Shown: positions 50,168 through 62,255, numbered from the stretch's first letter. The stretch: 64,000 nt of DNA from Aotearoamyces nothofagi (GCA_015345905.1 JADDTR010000005.1:248001-312000); one strand, 5' to 3'. The notes: generated by a model not told the origin, from the sequence alone. Numbers and translations: made by a program.

Positions 50168-51312
50168 GACGAGGATGGAGAAGAAGACACATGACCGAGA
50201 ACTCCAATCCGAATCAATGCTATGTCTCTCCAGACTTCAAACTACCGGCCAGGACTGTGCAACGCAGTCCGGAAGAAGTCCTCCGAGCCTCCTCATCTCA
50301 AGCTCTTTCACATGCTTTCCCGCCCACAGCACCGCAGCCCATCCAATCACCAGCCAAACGACGAGCGGCTTGGGAGAATTGTATGTGTCGCATCTCATCT
50401 GCAGGACCTCGTCACCGCCATCGTCTCAGCAGTCTCGAACACGCGCTGGCCTGTCTAGTCCACTCGGCCCCGGTGTTACAGCCTAAACAAATGCACTTAC
50501 CGCTCTCTCGCAGCTTCCAACTCTGGGAAGAGAGATGAGATAAGTTGGATTAGTGATTGCCAGTTAGAAACACATGGAGACATCGCTGGCGTAGATTCGC
50601 TCCGTCTCCCCATCCCTACTGCCCAGTGATCTGTACTCGTTCCCCCCGCATCTCTGCCCACCCTCCTCACGCTCCGCCATCCCAGCCGGACGGAACAAAT
50701 CCCGTACCTGATTCCGAACAGAGCGCACGTAATCCATCACCTGCCCGTCTTATCTGCCAAATCTCCCATCGCTGGCCAAAGCAAGGCATCAGCAACCGTG
50801 CCCAGCGACCGTGACAGCCTCCTTTATCTAACAGCCGGGCGCTGGAGAGTGGCTTCTCTCTTCTCTCCTCCCTCTCTCGCATTGGTAGATATGCACTGGT
50901 ACACGCAGTGCGACGCTCGAAGGGGGGTGGGGAAACTGGCAGGCAGCCGGCGAGGCGGTAGGTAGGTACTGTAGGTCGGGCGAGCCAGAGATGTGTTCTT
51001 AACGCTGCGTCTATGCTACGAAGTCTAAACATTGCGTCTATGCTACAGAGCTACAGCGCTGCGGCATCGCACTATCTATGCCCCTCCCATCCCATCCCGT
51101 CTCGTCTCGTCTCATAACAACAAGCAGCAGCAGCAGCATGCACAAACCACAATATAGCACCACCTCAGGCGTAAAAATTAAAAAAATTAAAAAAAGGGTC
51201 ACAACAAACAAATCTCCCCTCCCTCGTCCCGGGAAGGAAAAAAACCCCCATCAGCCAGCCGGGCGCAGGAAAGGGCCTCCGAGAGAAGAGGATGGGTCGT
51301 GGAATGCCGGCA

Positions 51313-51364
51313 GTCTTGTCTTGTCTTGTCTTGTCTTGCTGTGCATGTACATGTACATGTACAT
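51313..51364. repeat. Adjacent (GTCTT)n and (CATGTA)n microsatellites
   Basis: About five GTCTT units at 51313-51338, then about three CATGTA units at 51344-51364. Confidence 0.85.
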
Positions 51365-51509
51365 TGCCCCCCGTCTTGCGGATATTCTGGACCGTGACCT
51401 GGCCTGCTTGCCTGCTCTCGTAATATGCATCAGACCGTGTCCGGGACGGGGAAAATCTGGGGGATGGGCCGCGACGACGAGGTCGTATAAGCCGGGGGGT
51501 GGGGAGGAA

Positions 51510-51540
<31 letters not shown>
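51510..51540. repeat. (CTGG)n microsatellite
   Basis: About 7.5 perfect CTGG units. Confidence 0.9.
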
Positions 51541-51944
51541 TAGCGGTTTTTTTGCTTTTTTACTTGTACGTACTTGTCCTGGAGGCCTTTTACAGGGTAC
51601 TGGTAGTGGTGGTGATGCTGTACAGGCAAGGCTGCACTGCACTGCACTGCAGGACGTACTGGTGCCCGCTGCTCTAAGCGGCAGCAGAGGTGCGGGGAGG
51701 TCCTTACCCAGCTTGCCGCACATGCGAGACGCGCCACCTCGACCCCGGGTACAGTACAGTATGTACAGGAGCTGTAGCAGCACAGTAGCAGTAGCAGTCG
51801 CAGCTCTTCGTATTCGCGCAGCCGTACGTACGCACGCCGACTCGGCTCTCTCGCCCATCGTGCGGCGGCGGTGGTGTAGGGCAGCGGGGCGCGTCGCAGC
51901 GAGCGGATGGGCATGCGCGCCAACGGGAAGTTTCAGGATGGTTA

Positions 51945-51970
51945 GGGGGGGGCGGGGGGTGGGGTCCGGG
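51945..51970 (+). other. Potential G-quadruplex
   Basis: Four G-runs (8, 6, 4 and 3) separated by one to three bases on the plus strand. Confidence 0.5.
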
Positions 51971-52020
51971 CATCTGTCTGTCTTGGCAGCCTTGGAGGAG
52001 GGCGACATCCCTGCCGGGGA

Positions 52021-52082
52021 TATATATCTATCATATCTATCATATCTATCATGTTTATCATATCTATCATGTTTATCATGTG
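52021..52082. repeat. (ATCATATCT/ATCATGTTT)n repeat
   Basis: An AT-rich array of about 10-base units built on TATCAT, isolated inside GC-rich DNA. Confidence 0.8.
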
Positions 52083-52352
52083 AGAAAGGGGGCGCGAAAG
52101 GGGGTCCTGGTGGGCGAGCCGGTCCTGGCTCTGCTGCGTGGGATTGGGATGCGAATGATGTGTCATCTGGGGTTCTGGCAGCACGCTCTCTGCACCCGGC
52201 CGTGGCTATATTGCATGTGCTGTTATATATCAGTAATCAATCATGACGCCAGTCCACGGTGTAGCGCGCACTGCATATTATCTATTTTATCGATGTCGAT
52301 ACCACGGCGTGCCGTCTGTACTGTATATTGTACTTGTACAGGTACTGCGCGC

Positions 52353-52372
52353 ATCAGATCAGATCAGATCAG
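52353..52372. repeat. (ATCAG)n microsatellite
   Basis: Four perfect pentamer units. Confidence 0.8.
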
Positions 52373-54853
52373 CGGTCCATGTATCGGGGAACTCCTGTGT
52401 CGCCTCCCCCCCACTGGCTGGAGAGCAGGGGAGAGCCAGGCAAGGGGGTAGCAGGTACGCTGATGCTGTAGATGCAGCCGTACGCGTGTGGGGCCGGCAG
52501 ATATATATACTGTATCTACTGTATACATCTACTCGTGTATGTATGTCTGCGGTCGATGCAATGCCACGCGCGCGCTCCATCGAGGCCCATACTGCAGTGT
52601 CTCCCGCCCCACGTCTGGGCGCGAGGTGAGCAGGCAAGTATAACGAGACGGCGGGTGCAGAAAACCGAGGCAAACCGACACAAATGGAAAGCAAGCCACG
52701 CCAAACCCGGTAGCTATGTCCCCCCCCCCCCCGTTGCCTCATCTTCCTTACCCCGGACGTTTGACATGTCCCCGCGTTTCGACGTGTCGGCGCTGCTGGG
52801 GGCGCGCGCATGGATGGGAAGTGGATGGGAAGGACAGGGCGGGAGAGGGAAGGAGGCAGCGAAGGGGAGGGGATGAGGATACGAGGTCGAGGTCGATAGT
52901 ACTGTGCGCGCGCCGTTTCCACTGCCGCTCATGCTGTACAGTACAGCATCATGCAGCTTGCAGAGCCGAGTAGGGCATACAGATCCACAGGCGCATGCTG
53001 GGCAGGACAGCAGCAGGACTCGCGGACCAGAACAGCGCCATCACCGCCATCGCCGCCATCCAACGGCCCACGACCGCATAAGCAGCGCGCGACACCGGTC
53101 CCGCAGCGCAGTCACCGCCGCCATTATCGTCGCACATCCCCCTTCCCCCTTCCCCCTTCCCTGCCTTCCCTGCCTTCCCCTGGCCGTGCGATGCGAGCGG
53201 CCGACGAGCCCTCGCACGATACTTGTGCTGCTCCGTTCCGCGCTGCGCCGGCGCCTTTGTCCTTTGTCTCGTGTCGGTCTGCGCTGGGGGGGGGGGGTGC
53301 GAGAGGGCCAGCGAGAGAGCGCCGAGACGAGTCGAGTAGTTCGAGTCTCTTCCGGCGACTTGGCAGCCTCGAAGAGACGCGCAGCGGGCTCGGTGAGGAA
53401 AGTGGGGACCTGTTGCGGAATAGTCGTTCGATGGAAGAACGAGAGGGAGGTTGGATGTTTTTTTTTTTTTTATCTTTTGGGAAGCGGAGAAAGGGGTTCG
53501 ACGCGCGCTGCTGCTGTTGGTGGTGCTTCGAAGGGCTTGTAATTGCTGGGACGGTCTTCTTGTCTGGTCATATACCGTGCGATATGCCGTCTGGATACCC
53601 GTGGATGTCAATGGATATCCCGTGCTTCTACACTTGCTGGGCCGTCATTCATTGCTCTGGATCCCCGGTCTTGGGTGACTGGAGCCTCAGCCACTCCGTC
53701 CAGCTGCAGCCACACAGCATGAGCCACAGCATCATCGTCCTCCCCTCGCCGAGAACCACCGTGTATCCATCCAGAATCACAGCCATCCCATCACGACACC
53801 ATGGAGGTAATCCAGGAAAACGCCTGCAGAAAATATAATACGGCATGACACAACAGCTCAGGAAGTATCAGCTGTGCATCTACTTGCTCCCTGCCTCCCC
53901 CCATCCCCGGCCGCCCCGTCTCGTCAGTTTCCCCAGAAAACAAAAACCCCACATCCGTCCCGTCATCGATAAGAATATATCGCCGTCACCCCGATTCCGC
54001 AGGCATGCACGCAAGCACGCAACAGCTTCTGCGACGCCGTCACCGCAGCAAAAAAAAACCTCTGCATATGCGCTGCCCTAGATGATCTGATCCGCGAGAT
54101 CTGCAACCGGTGGTGGGATATCGCGGACGTAGACTCGAGGGGTGACGATGGACGTTCTTAGCATGCGTGATCGATCGCATTGTATCTATCGCATTGTGGC
54201 CGCCGGCACGACGACGCCGACGCCTCGAGAACAAGCCTCTTTCTCTCTCCTGTTCCCGGATTTCCACACGGCTGTCTCTCGTGCAGGGCGCGCCCGATAG
54301 GCGCCTCCTCCTTCCGCCCTCCGCCGCAGCTGGCTGGCAGACGCCACGTCCGGAGGCGGCAGGTATGGAGTATCATGCCGAACGCAAATCACCGCGGCGG
54401 TGTGGGAAGTGCTGCCGAACCTAAACTCCACCGCACCTGCGACCGCGATCCCCACGTCTCCCGCCTGCCCGCTCGCAGGCCCGCCTCGATAGCGAACGTG
54501 TTATCTGTGATCCATCCATCTATCCGCCTGCCCATATCGTCCCCCATCTCCCGTCCGTCCCCGTCGGCCTCTGTACCGACATGTCTCCCACGCCGCAGAT
54601 CGAACCTTGACGCCTCGACCGCGTCGCTTGCTCCAATCCCGCATCCTCACAGAACAAAGCCAGCTCGGCCGTTCCATACCCCACCCGCAGAGCCTGTGGT
54701 ACTAACCCCCCCGCCTCCTCCGCTATCTCGTCCATCGCAGCGCAGCCCCCCCCTATCTGCCGCCTGAAACCGTCAAACGGCGGAAGCAAAGGCGTGCTTA
54801 CCTACCTGTACGCCCGTCCGGGTAATTGCATGCCGTCACGTATATATGCACGC

Positions 54854-54869
54854 CGGTTTATATAAACCG
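54854..54869. promoter_or_regulatory. Perfect 16-bp palindrome containing a TATA box
   Basis: CGGTTTATATAAACCG reads the same on both strands and includes TATATAA. It lies in the gene-free zone; nothing downstream is a convincing gene. Confidence 0.4.
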
Positions 54870-55419
54870 CATCGTCCACCGCGAACTCTAAATTGTCATG
54901 TGTTGCCCCTCTGATGCTTCTGCGAGAGATGGGCCATGAGTGCCAGGAGAGGCGCGAGCTGGGGAGGGTTTGCCATGTCATGTCATGGCTGTTGTTGATG
55001 GATCCCCCGGACGGAAGGCTCGATGATGCTTATCTGCTCCTCTCGTCGAGGCACATCGGACTGCATGTCTGGTCGCCTCGCTGGAATGGTCGTCTTGATG
55101 GGGCTGGGCTGGGATGGTCTGCAGCTCCTGGCTAGTGATTTGATGTCGTCGCCAGGGCTTGGAATACACTGTATATGTATATATATATATATATAATATA
55201 ACTAATATAACCAATATAACAACTTATCCATAAGCTAGATTACTCAACAAATCAAAGGCCGGCCGACACGAGATAGCACGATCCAAAGTATCCTCCCTCG
55301 CGCCAAGGACCCCCTAAACCATCATCAAGACAGACAGGCCCCGAGGATCTTACAAAACCCCACCTCCCAACACAGCACCAGCGGCGGACACATGTTCCAG
55401 AGCCTGTAAACGGTCTGCA

Positions 55420-55584
55420 CAGCACAGCCACGGAAAAGAGCACAGCTCCTTTGAAGGCATTTTTTATATTTATATCTCATAGTATGGATAGATGGATAGA
55501 TGGACAGCACAGCCACAGAAAAGAGCACAGCTCCTTTAAAGGCATTTTTTATATTTATATCTCATAGTATGGATGGATGGATGG
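55420..55584. repeat. 85-bp tandem duplication
   Basis: Copy 1 is 55420-55504 and copy 2 starts at 55505. The first 70 bases differ at only two sites, both G in copy 1 and A in copy 2; the ends differ in the number of GGAT/AGAT units. Confidence 0.85.
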
Positions 55585-56657
55585 CTTTCGTGGCTTGGGG
55601 GGTTTTTTTCATGTCTGCGATGTTGATTGATTGAATGATTGGAATGTGATAGGATAGAGGGTTCTAGAATATATATATATGTTTATATATTTATATTTAT
55701 ATATATATAGGCGTGTATATCTTGTCCTTGTCTATCATGTATAGCATCGTCTACTGTCCCTACCCCACAACTGCAACCACATCAACCATCCATCCATCTC
55801 TCTCGTTGCAGTACACAGTGCTATATACACACCAGCTTCATGATTGCATCTACCTCTGCCTACTCCTTACCCATCTCCTCTATCCCCATCCCCATCCCCC
55901 CCATCTCCAGTCCCGACCTTTACCTTTACAGCCTCCTCCCCCCCGGTTCCTCCCACACCTCGCCGATCGATCTGAGGATCTCTCTAATCCGCTCGCGTCG
56001 GGGTCTCTGCTCTTTCTCCAAATCCCCGTTCGTTGTCCGGCTTCGGTATATATTGCCTAGCTGGAAAGAAATGAAAATGAAAAAAGAGAGAAAAGAGAGA
56101 AGAGAGAGAAAGGAAAGAAAAGAAGGAAAGAAAAGAAACACATATACATACATAGCTCTCTGTATGATCATTTGCTGTCGTTCCTTGTTGTTGTTTTGTA
56201 GCTGGAAGGCTGGAAGGCTGTAGCTGTAGCTGGGCGCTGGATGCTGGATACGTGTTGCTGTTGTAGGCGGATGGTTGTTGTTGTTGACAGGTTGACGTTG
56301 TAGACAGCCAGCCATCATTATCACAGCCATCTACCAAGCCATCCACTGAAACCACAATCTTTTATTATTTATTATTTTAATCCAGCAGCCAGAGATAGAG
56401 TTAGTATATAGAGCAGACGGAAAGGCAATGTTGAGTGAGCCGATGTATTCTAGACTTGTATACTTATACTTATACTTGATATATATATATATATTTTCTT
56501 GATATATATATCTTTTCTCGGTATACCTAGCACGACATCTAGCAAGCAAGCTGCAAGCTGCAAGCTGCACCTATTTGTTTTTGTTTTTGTATTGTACTTG
56601 ATACTCGTCCTCGCACTCATACTTGCACTCCTACTCAAACTCGTCCTCAAACTCCTA

Positions 56658-56748
56658 CCCCATTCCCATTCCTATTCCTATTTCCATTCCCATTCCCATT
56701 CCTATTCCCATTCCCATTCTCATCCCATCCCATCCCACCCCATCCCAT
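56658..56748. repeat. (CCCATT/CCTATT)n minisatellite, grading into CATCC
   Basis: Imperfect hexamer array. It is not the telomeric CCCTAA repeat. Confidence 0.85.
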
Positions 56749-56953
56749 ATCTTTACACAACAGACAATACACAACAACAGACAACAGACAGAGGTACAAA
56801 GATATAATATATATATATATAGACATCACAATCACAAATCACATCTATAATAAACATAAAAACATAAACTGTATATTTCCACAACCCGAGACCAGATCTT
56901 CCAGATCTTCCAGAGCAGGTCTCGTCTCGAGTTCGGTAAATGTATCTCTCTCA

Positions 56954-56975
56954 CCTCTCTCTCTCTCTCTCTCTC
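56954..56975. repeat. (CT)n microsatellite
   Basis: About eleven CT units. Confidence 0.85.
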
Positions 56976-57028
56976 GTGCATATGCACTGCTGCTGCTTAT
57001 GAGCTTCGAGGGAGGGAGGAAGGGAGAG

Positions 57029-57056
57029 AGGGAGGGAGGGAAGGGGGGGAGGGGGT
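57029..57056 (+). other. Potential G-quadruplex, purine tract
   Basis: Five G-runs of at least three bases separated by one or two A within a longer GA tract. Confidence 0.5.
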
Positions 57057-57234
57057 TCTATCGATCTATCGTCTAGCCATACTCCTCTCCCCTCTCTCCT
57101 CTCCTCTCTCCTCTCTCCTCCATCCACCCTCAAGCCACAAGCAACAGCGACAGCAACAGCCACCGCACCGGTTCCCAGACACGCGAGAGGAAGATCGTCC
57201 GAGCCTATTTCGTCGTACAGTAATGATGAAATAG

Positions 57235-57425
57235 ATCGAGAAGCATCTCTTGTCTATAGCCGTCGCCGTCAGTAGAGATCGAACAAGCGTCCTGCAGGTC
57301 GTTAGAGAAAGTAGAAGACAAGACAGACAGATCGAGAAGCATCTCTTGTCTGTAGCCATCGCCGTCAGCAGGGATCGATACGATACGGTCAGATCATTAA
57401 AAGAGCAGGAGACAAGACAGATCGA
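57235..57425. repeat. 96-bp diverged tandem duplication
   Basis: Copy 1 starts at 57235 and copy 2 at 57331. The first 48 bases match except four transitions; the rest is more diverged. Confidence 0.75.
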
Positions 57426-57443
57426 CCAGCTATCTATATAATG

Positions 57444-57478
57444 CCATCCCATCCCATCCCATCCCATCCCATCCCATC
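57444..57478. repeat. (CATCC)n microsatellite
   Basis: Seven perfect pentamer units. Confidence 0.9.
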
Positions 57479-57622
57479 ACCAGCCAAGCAAGCCAAGCAA
57501 GACTGTCACGTCACGGCAACACTCAGAAAGAAAAACCAAAAAGAAAAAAAACTGTAAAACGGGTAGCAGTGGCTAAGGGGGGTAAAAGCACTGATTAATA
57601 TCGTATTGTATTCCGAACAGCT

Positions 57623-58349
57623 AAAAAAAAAAAAAAAAGGAATTTCTAGCTTTGTTCATTCATCCATCCATCCCTTTCTTTCCCCATCTTCCAATTTGCA
57701 TTTCCCTTCCCTTCCCTTGACCAGTCTCTAGGTTTTAAATATAAAAAAACCCACCCCCCGGCCTCCCAGTTACACAAAAAAAATGTATCTGGAGTGGCGA
57801 GAAGAGAGACATCAAGAGGTAGAAAATGAGAAGAGATTAAAACCATCTTTATTTCTCATGTCAATCAAGGAAAATCGTGGTGCTCTTGAAGTCCTCCCCA
57901 TTCCCAACCACCATCCCTAATTACGCCTCGAGTCAAGAGTGGAAACAAAAAAAATCAAAAAGTCTATAGTGGTACGCTCGCATTCNAAAAAAAAAAAAAA
58001 AGGAATTTCTAGCTTTGTTCATTCATCCATCCATCCCTTTCTTTCCCCATCTTCCAATTTGCATTTCCCTTCCCTTCCCTTGACCAGTCTCTAGGTTTTA
58101 AATATAAAAAAACCCACCCCCCGGCCTCCCAGTTACACAAAAAAAATGTATCTGGAGTGGCGAGAAGAGAGACATCAAGAGGTAGAAAATGAGAAGAGAT
58201 TAAAACCATCTTTATTTCTCATGTCAATCAAGGAAAATCGTGGTGCTCTTGAAGTCCTCCCCATTCCCAACCACCATCCCTAATTACGCCTCGAGTCAAG
58301 AGTGGAAACAAAAAAAAATCAAAAAGTCTATAGTGGTACGCTCGCATTC
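57623..58349. repeat. Near-identical ~363-bp direct repeat around an N (probable assembly artefact)
   Basis: The block from the A-run at about 57623 to 57985 is followed by a single N (57986) and then repeated at 57987-58349. The only difference seen is one A in a homopolymer. Contig ends that overlapped seem to have been joined without merging. It contains TTTATT (58211 in copy 2), a possible creA poly(A) signal on the minus strand. Confidence 0.9.
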
Positions 58350-58607
58350 CCTTCTATTTAATACAATCCCAAATCAAAATAATGCAGAGTTCTCATCCCT
58401 CAATTTGAACGGGCGAGAACTTGTTCTGCTTGCATGAAGCGTGGGGTGGAGGAGCCCGCGCGATAATTATCCTAGTGTGATTCTTCTCCAAGACAAGGTT
58501 GTATACGCTCGAGGCGTGGCATCCGAGATATCGAAAGAGGACTACCGCTTGTGCGAGAAAACTCCGGGCAATGCCGTCAATTAAAATGCACCGATCCTTC
58601 CTAGCAA

Positions 58608-59894
58608 TCAGAGGTCTCCAGCAACAGAACCCGTAGCCGACGACTGCCCAGAAGAGTTGAAGCCGCTGTCTGGGCTTAGAAGATCTTGGACGGCGACCTT
58701 GGGAACCTGAGGGACCGGGAGTTTCCGCTGGGTGCCATCTGTCCTCGACATGATATCGCTTATTGTGAGGCCGGATCGCGGAGCACTCGAAGGCGTGTTG
58801 GTGGCGTGATATTGTCCGTCGAGCTTCTGAGGCTCCATGGGAGCGAGAGCAGGGGTGTGCTGGAGAGACAGGTTGCGGATCCCGGGCAGGTCGTATCCGC
58901 TGCCGTACGGTGCAGCGTACGGCCGTAACCTGGGCGAGTGAGCCGGGGTAGCCAGCGGGGTGTGATCGGGCGTCGGAGACAGCGAGTCGCTCGAGAAGGT
59001 AGGAGACGACGGGGCAGTCGACTGAGGAGAGTTTGGCCGGCTCCGCTTCACGTGTCGCTGCTGGGCGTAGTGGTCCTCGTCCTCGTGCGAGTGCGATCGC
59101 GACATGGCGTACGCCGACAGGGAGGGGAGGTGGTTCCTGCTGTTCTGGCTGCTGTGGCTGTAGTATGGGTGGTGTCTCGAGCTGCCGTGGCTTGGGAGGT
59201 GCGCTGCCGGCATGTTCTCTCGCTCGACCTGGGTGGCGGCTGTGGCCAGGAGGTTGATGTCGAGCGGCTGCTGCGACCCGTTCGGGCTCGTCCCGGTGCT
59301 CCGACCGTAGGGGTTCAGGCTCGACGAGACGCCAGAGTAGGAGGAGTACGAGTGGGGAGGCGACACGTTGGGCGATCCGAGGGCAGACGCGGGAGCAGAT
59401 CGCGGGTAGTTCTTGTTCGGCGGCGGCATCATCGTGGCCATTGCGGGCAGGTCCTGCTGCATGCCGTTCTGGACGCCCTGCACGACGCCCTGCTGCGTCT
59501 TGTTGCTCCTCCTGGAGTTGGGGTTGTTGTGGATCCTCGAGTGCCGGGTCAGCTCGTCGGACCTCGAGAAGCGCTTCGTGCAGCCCTGGAACTGGCACGC
59601 GTGCGGCTTCTCGCCCGTGTGGGTTCGGATGTGTCGAGTCTGGTGCTCGAGGCGGTGGAAGGCCTTGTCGCAGAGCGGGCACTTGTAGGGCCGGGGGAGA
59701 TCCGGACGGTCGTCTCCTCCATGCGACTGGCCGCCGATCATCGACGGCAGCATGCTCACGGCCGCCATCTCAGCTTCGTGTTGCTGCGCGGACAGAAAGG
59801 CCAGCTTCGCACGGGCAGCTTCCTGTTGCTGCTCGACGAGCGACTGTGGATTCAAAAGATTTGAAAAATCCACGGCCGAAGATGCGCGTTGCAT
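58608..59894 (-). CDS. creA: CreA/Cre1 carbon catabolite repressor (428 aa)
   Basis: CreA is the C2H2 zinc-finger repressor (Mig1 relative) that shuts down alternative carbon-use genes in glucose by binding SYGGRG sites. The gene is one exon with its start at 59892-59894. Two tandem C2H2 fingers lie near residues 70-125 ([19 protein letters not shown] and [18 protein letters not shown]) with the TGEKP linker. A Ser/Pro-rich centre, an Ala-rich patch and conserved C-terminal blocks follow ([19 protein letters not shown] and [14 protein letters not shown]) that include the repression region. Length and motif order match filamentous-fungal CreA. Codon third positions are much richer in G/C than in CSF1 or the hypothetical genes on the left, in line with its GC-rich surroundings. 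No intron or break is seen. Confidence 0.97.
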   Translation of the reverse strand: MQRASSAVDFSNLLNPQSLVEQQQEAARAKLAFLSAQQHEAEMAAVSMLPSMIGGQSHGGDDRPDLPRPYKCPLCDKAFHRLEHQTRHIRTHTGEKPHACQFQGCTKRFSRSDELTRHSRIHNNPNSRRSNKTQQGVVQGVQNGMQQDLPAMATMMPPPNKNYPRSAPASALGSPNVSPPHSYSSYSGVSSSLNPYGRSTGTSPNGSQQPLDINLLATAATQVERENMPAAHLPSHGSSRHHPYYSHSSQNSRNHLPSLSAYAMSRSHSHEDEDHYAQQRHVKRSRPNSPQSTAPSSPTFSSDSLSPTPDHTPLATPAHSPRLRPYAAPYGSGYDLPGIRNLSLQHTPALAPMEPQKLDGQYHATNTPSSAPRSGLTISDIMSRTDGTQRKLPVPQVPKVAVQDLLSPDSGFNSSGQSSATGSVAGDL

Positions 59895-60423
59895 GTGAAG
59901 GCCGCCGCAGCGTGGTCGACGGTTTGCGTTCTCGAGGGTGGACGGCGCGGGCGGGCAGGCAGGAGAGCAGGCAGTCGAGGTGAGTTTTTGGCTGCGAGCT
60001 GGTGTGGGCGAGATGAGGGCTGTTGACCTGGTATGCTTCTTCTTCCTCTTCTTCCTCTTCCTCTTCTTCTTCTGCCTCTACTTCTTTCTGCGCAGGGCGT
60101 GGCAGGCGTGCGCGGTGGTTGTTGACGAGGCGTGGGGACGCACAGGATGCTGGCGGAGGTAGATGATGATGATACTCGTCCGTCGGGGCTGGGTGGTGAG
60201 GTGAGTCTTAGTCGGCTGGGTGGTGAGGCGGATGGTGGTGAGGCGGTTGGGTGGTGAGTCGGCAGGCGCTGGGTCGGCAGACGATGGGAGAAATAGACGA
60301 AGGCAGCGAGGTAGCGAGGGGGTCGCGGTGCTTTATACGGCAGCATAAGCGCAATCGCAGGAATCGCAGGCGGAAGGGTGGGAAAAGGTGGGAAAGCGGT
60401 CGCCAGAGGGTCGCAGGGCAGCG

Positions 60424-60473
60424 CCAGGCCAGGCCAGGCCAGGCAGGAGTGGCAGGCCAGGCAGGCCAGGCAG
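60424..60473. repeat. (CAGGC)n minisatellite
   Basis: Imperfect CAGGC/CAGG units, upstream of creA. Confidence 0.85.
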
Positions 60474-60554
60474 GACGGGTTCGCCAGAGGCCGCGGGTGG
60501 GCGAGTGGGCGGGGCGAGAGGGCGAGAGGGCGAGAGGGCGGGCGGGCGTAGTGG

Positions 60555-60625
60555 CTGTCCAGGCTGTCCAGGCTGTCTGGGCTGTCCAGGCTGGCTGTCC
60601 TGTCTGTCCTGTCCTGTCTGAGGCT
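60555..60625. repeat. (CTGTCCAGG)n and (CTGTC)n minisatellite
   Basis: Nonamer units CTGTCCAGG degrade into CTGTC pentamers. Confidence 0.85.
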
Positions 60626-60874
60626 GTCGAGGCTTTTCTGTGGAGTGGGCGGACGGTGGGCAGGGCAGCGCCAGGACAGGCCAGGACAGGCCAGGACAGG
60701 AAGTGGAAGTGGAAGTGGAACGGGGGGGTAGGTGGGCGGACGGTGGGACCGCGGGCAGTTCAGGCGCTGGGCTGGCAGGCTGGCAGGCTGGCTGGCTGGC
60801 ACTCTCGGGGCCGTTCAGGGCCGTCCAGGGCCGTTTGGGGCCTCTTCGGGCCTGCGCTTGCACGCTTGCACGCC

Positions 60875-60903
60875 TGGCACTTCTGGCACTTCTGGCACTT
60901 CCG
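60875..60903. repeat. (GGCACTTCT)n repeat
   Basis: About three nonamer units. Confidence 0.8.
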
Positions 60904-60988
60904 GGGCGAGGGGGCCGCAACTCGCCCGCCCGTGAGAGCAGCCAGCCAGCCAGCCCAGGAGGTTAGGAGGCAGGCGCAATTGCACTGC

Positions 60989-61040
60989 ACTGGCACTGGC
61001 ACTGGCACTGGCACTGGCAAATGCAATCAATCAATCAATC
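60989..61040. repeat. (ACTGGC)n followed by (AATC)n
   Basis: About five ACTGGC hexamers (60989-61019), then four AATC units (61024-61040). Confidence 0.85.
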
Positions 61041-61497
61041 AGTGGCCCCCCCCCCGTAGCGGGGAGTCGGAGGGGGGGGGGGCGAGGAGTGGGCGGCCGG
61101 GCGGGCCTAGCGAGCTGGGTGCGGTGCGCAGCCAGCCAGCCAGCCAGCCGGCCGGCAGGAATCTCGGAGGGAAAATGGGAAATTTAGTGGGCGGCGGAGC
61201 TTGCGCGGGCGCTGGTGCTTTTTGGCTCGCGAGGGGAGACTGGCTGACTGAGAGACAGACAAGACAGACTGACAGACTGACAAGACAGACGCAGGGACGG
61301 ACGGCTGATTGCCCGCCGGGGTCCTGGCGGCACCGGGCTGGAACTGGAACTGGAACTGGGCGTGGGCGTGGGGGATAGGGATGGGGGATGGGCGATGGGC
61401 GATGGGCGACGGGCGCAGTGGTGTGTATAGGTCTGCGGCAGTACGTAAGGAAGCATGTATGTATACAGTACAGTGTACCGTATAGCCAGTAGAGCAC

Positions 61498-61588
61498 AGC
61501 ACAAGCACAGCAAGTATAGCACAAGTACAAGCACAAGCACAGCACAAGCACAGTGCCGTCCTGTCTGGATCTGGATCTGGATCTGGAT
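61498..61588. repeat. (CACAAG)n and (GGATCT)n repeats
   Basis: An irregular CACAAG/AGCACA array precedes four GGATCT units (61564-61588). Confidence 0.8.
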
Positions 61589-62128
61589 ATGGGCTATGGC
61601 TACGGATACAGCTATGGATATAGACATAGCGGGCAGTGGTCAGTCGAGTTTGTCGCATGCAAATGCAAGCCGAGTGACTTTGACCGACCGACAGGTGTCT
61701 ACGACAGGCAGGCAGGCAGGCAGATGGCGACGGTACTGTTTACAAGCAAAAGTACCTAAGCCGCGCGAGGGTGTGGAGATGATGGATGGGGGGGGGGGTG
61801 TGCCAGGGCCGTCAGCCTTGCTGTCTGGGCTGCCAGGACTCCCGGCGTGTCCTGTGTCCTGCCCTGCCCTGTCCTGTCCTGTCTCGTCTCGTCTCGTCAC
61901 GCCTGCGACGCGCTCTCGTACAGAGGGGAGCACTGGCCGCGACGGGGGGGGCAGAGGGGAGACAAGAGAGGGCCGACTGGAGCCGGTCCAGCCAGCGGGC
62001 ATGAGCGAGGGCGACGGCGACGGCGACGGCGTACAGAGCGAGGGCAGCCGGGTGCTGGCTGCTGGATGCTGGATGCTTGGATGCTGGATGCACGAAACGT
62101 GGGGAATCTGCTGGACTGAAGAAGGATG

Positions 62129-62157
62129 GGCGGATGGCGGATGGCGGATGGCGGATA
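62129..62157. repeat. (GGCGGAT)n repeat
   Basis: Four heptamer units. Confidence 0.8.
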
Positions 62158-62255
62158 GCGCATGGCGGACGGCCCCATTCGAGCGCAACGCACGCACGCA
62201 CGCAACGCACTGTCGCTGCTGCGCTGCAGGGCCTGGTAGGGTTTGGGGTTTTTTT

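Larger units (their letters stand above)
50168..58607. other. GC-rich gene-free zone with many simple repeats
   Basis: 8.4 kb without a supported gene. A 115-codon plus-strand frame (50191-50538) sits right after the Rad55-like gene but has no recognisable domain. From about 51 kb the sequence is GC-rich, with simple repeats every few hundred bases; open frames there overlap in several frames on both strands, a repeat/GC effect. Individual repeats are listed separately. It ends in the creA 3' flank. Confidence 0.7.

Noticed and set aside
50191-50538. 115-codon plus-strand frame after the Rad55-like gene
   Set aside because: Overlaps another open frame, has no domain or clear promoter; may be 3' UTR.
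51165-53838. Several 190-295-codon frames on both strands
   Set aside because: Same reasons: overlapping, low complexity, no family resemblance.
56658-57478. Telomere or subtelomere signal
   Set aside because: Units are CCCATT and CATCC, not CCCTAA/TTAGGG, and sit between normal genes.
59852-60802. 316-codon minus-strand open frame overlapping the creA start
   Set aside because: Pro/Ser/Leu/Arg low-complexity translation of CAGG and CTGTC repeats; overlaps creA in another frame and equally long frames on the other strand. An artefact of GC-rich repeats.
60251-61378. 375-codon plus-strand open frame upstream of creA
   Set aside because: Gly/Arg/Gln-rich repeat translation with overlapping rivals in other frames; no domain, no convincing start context.
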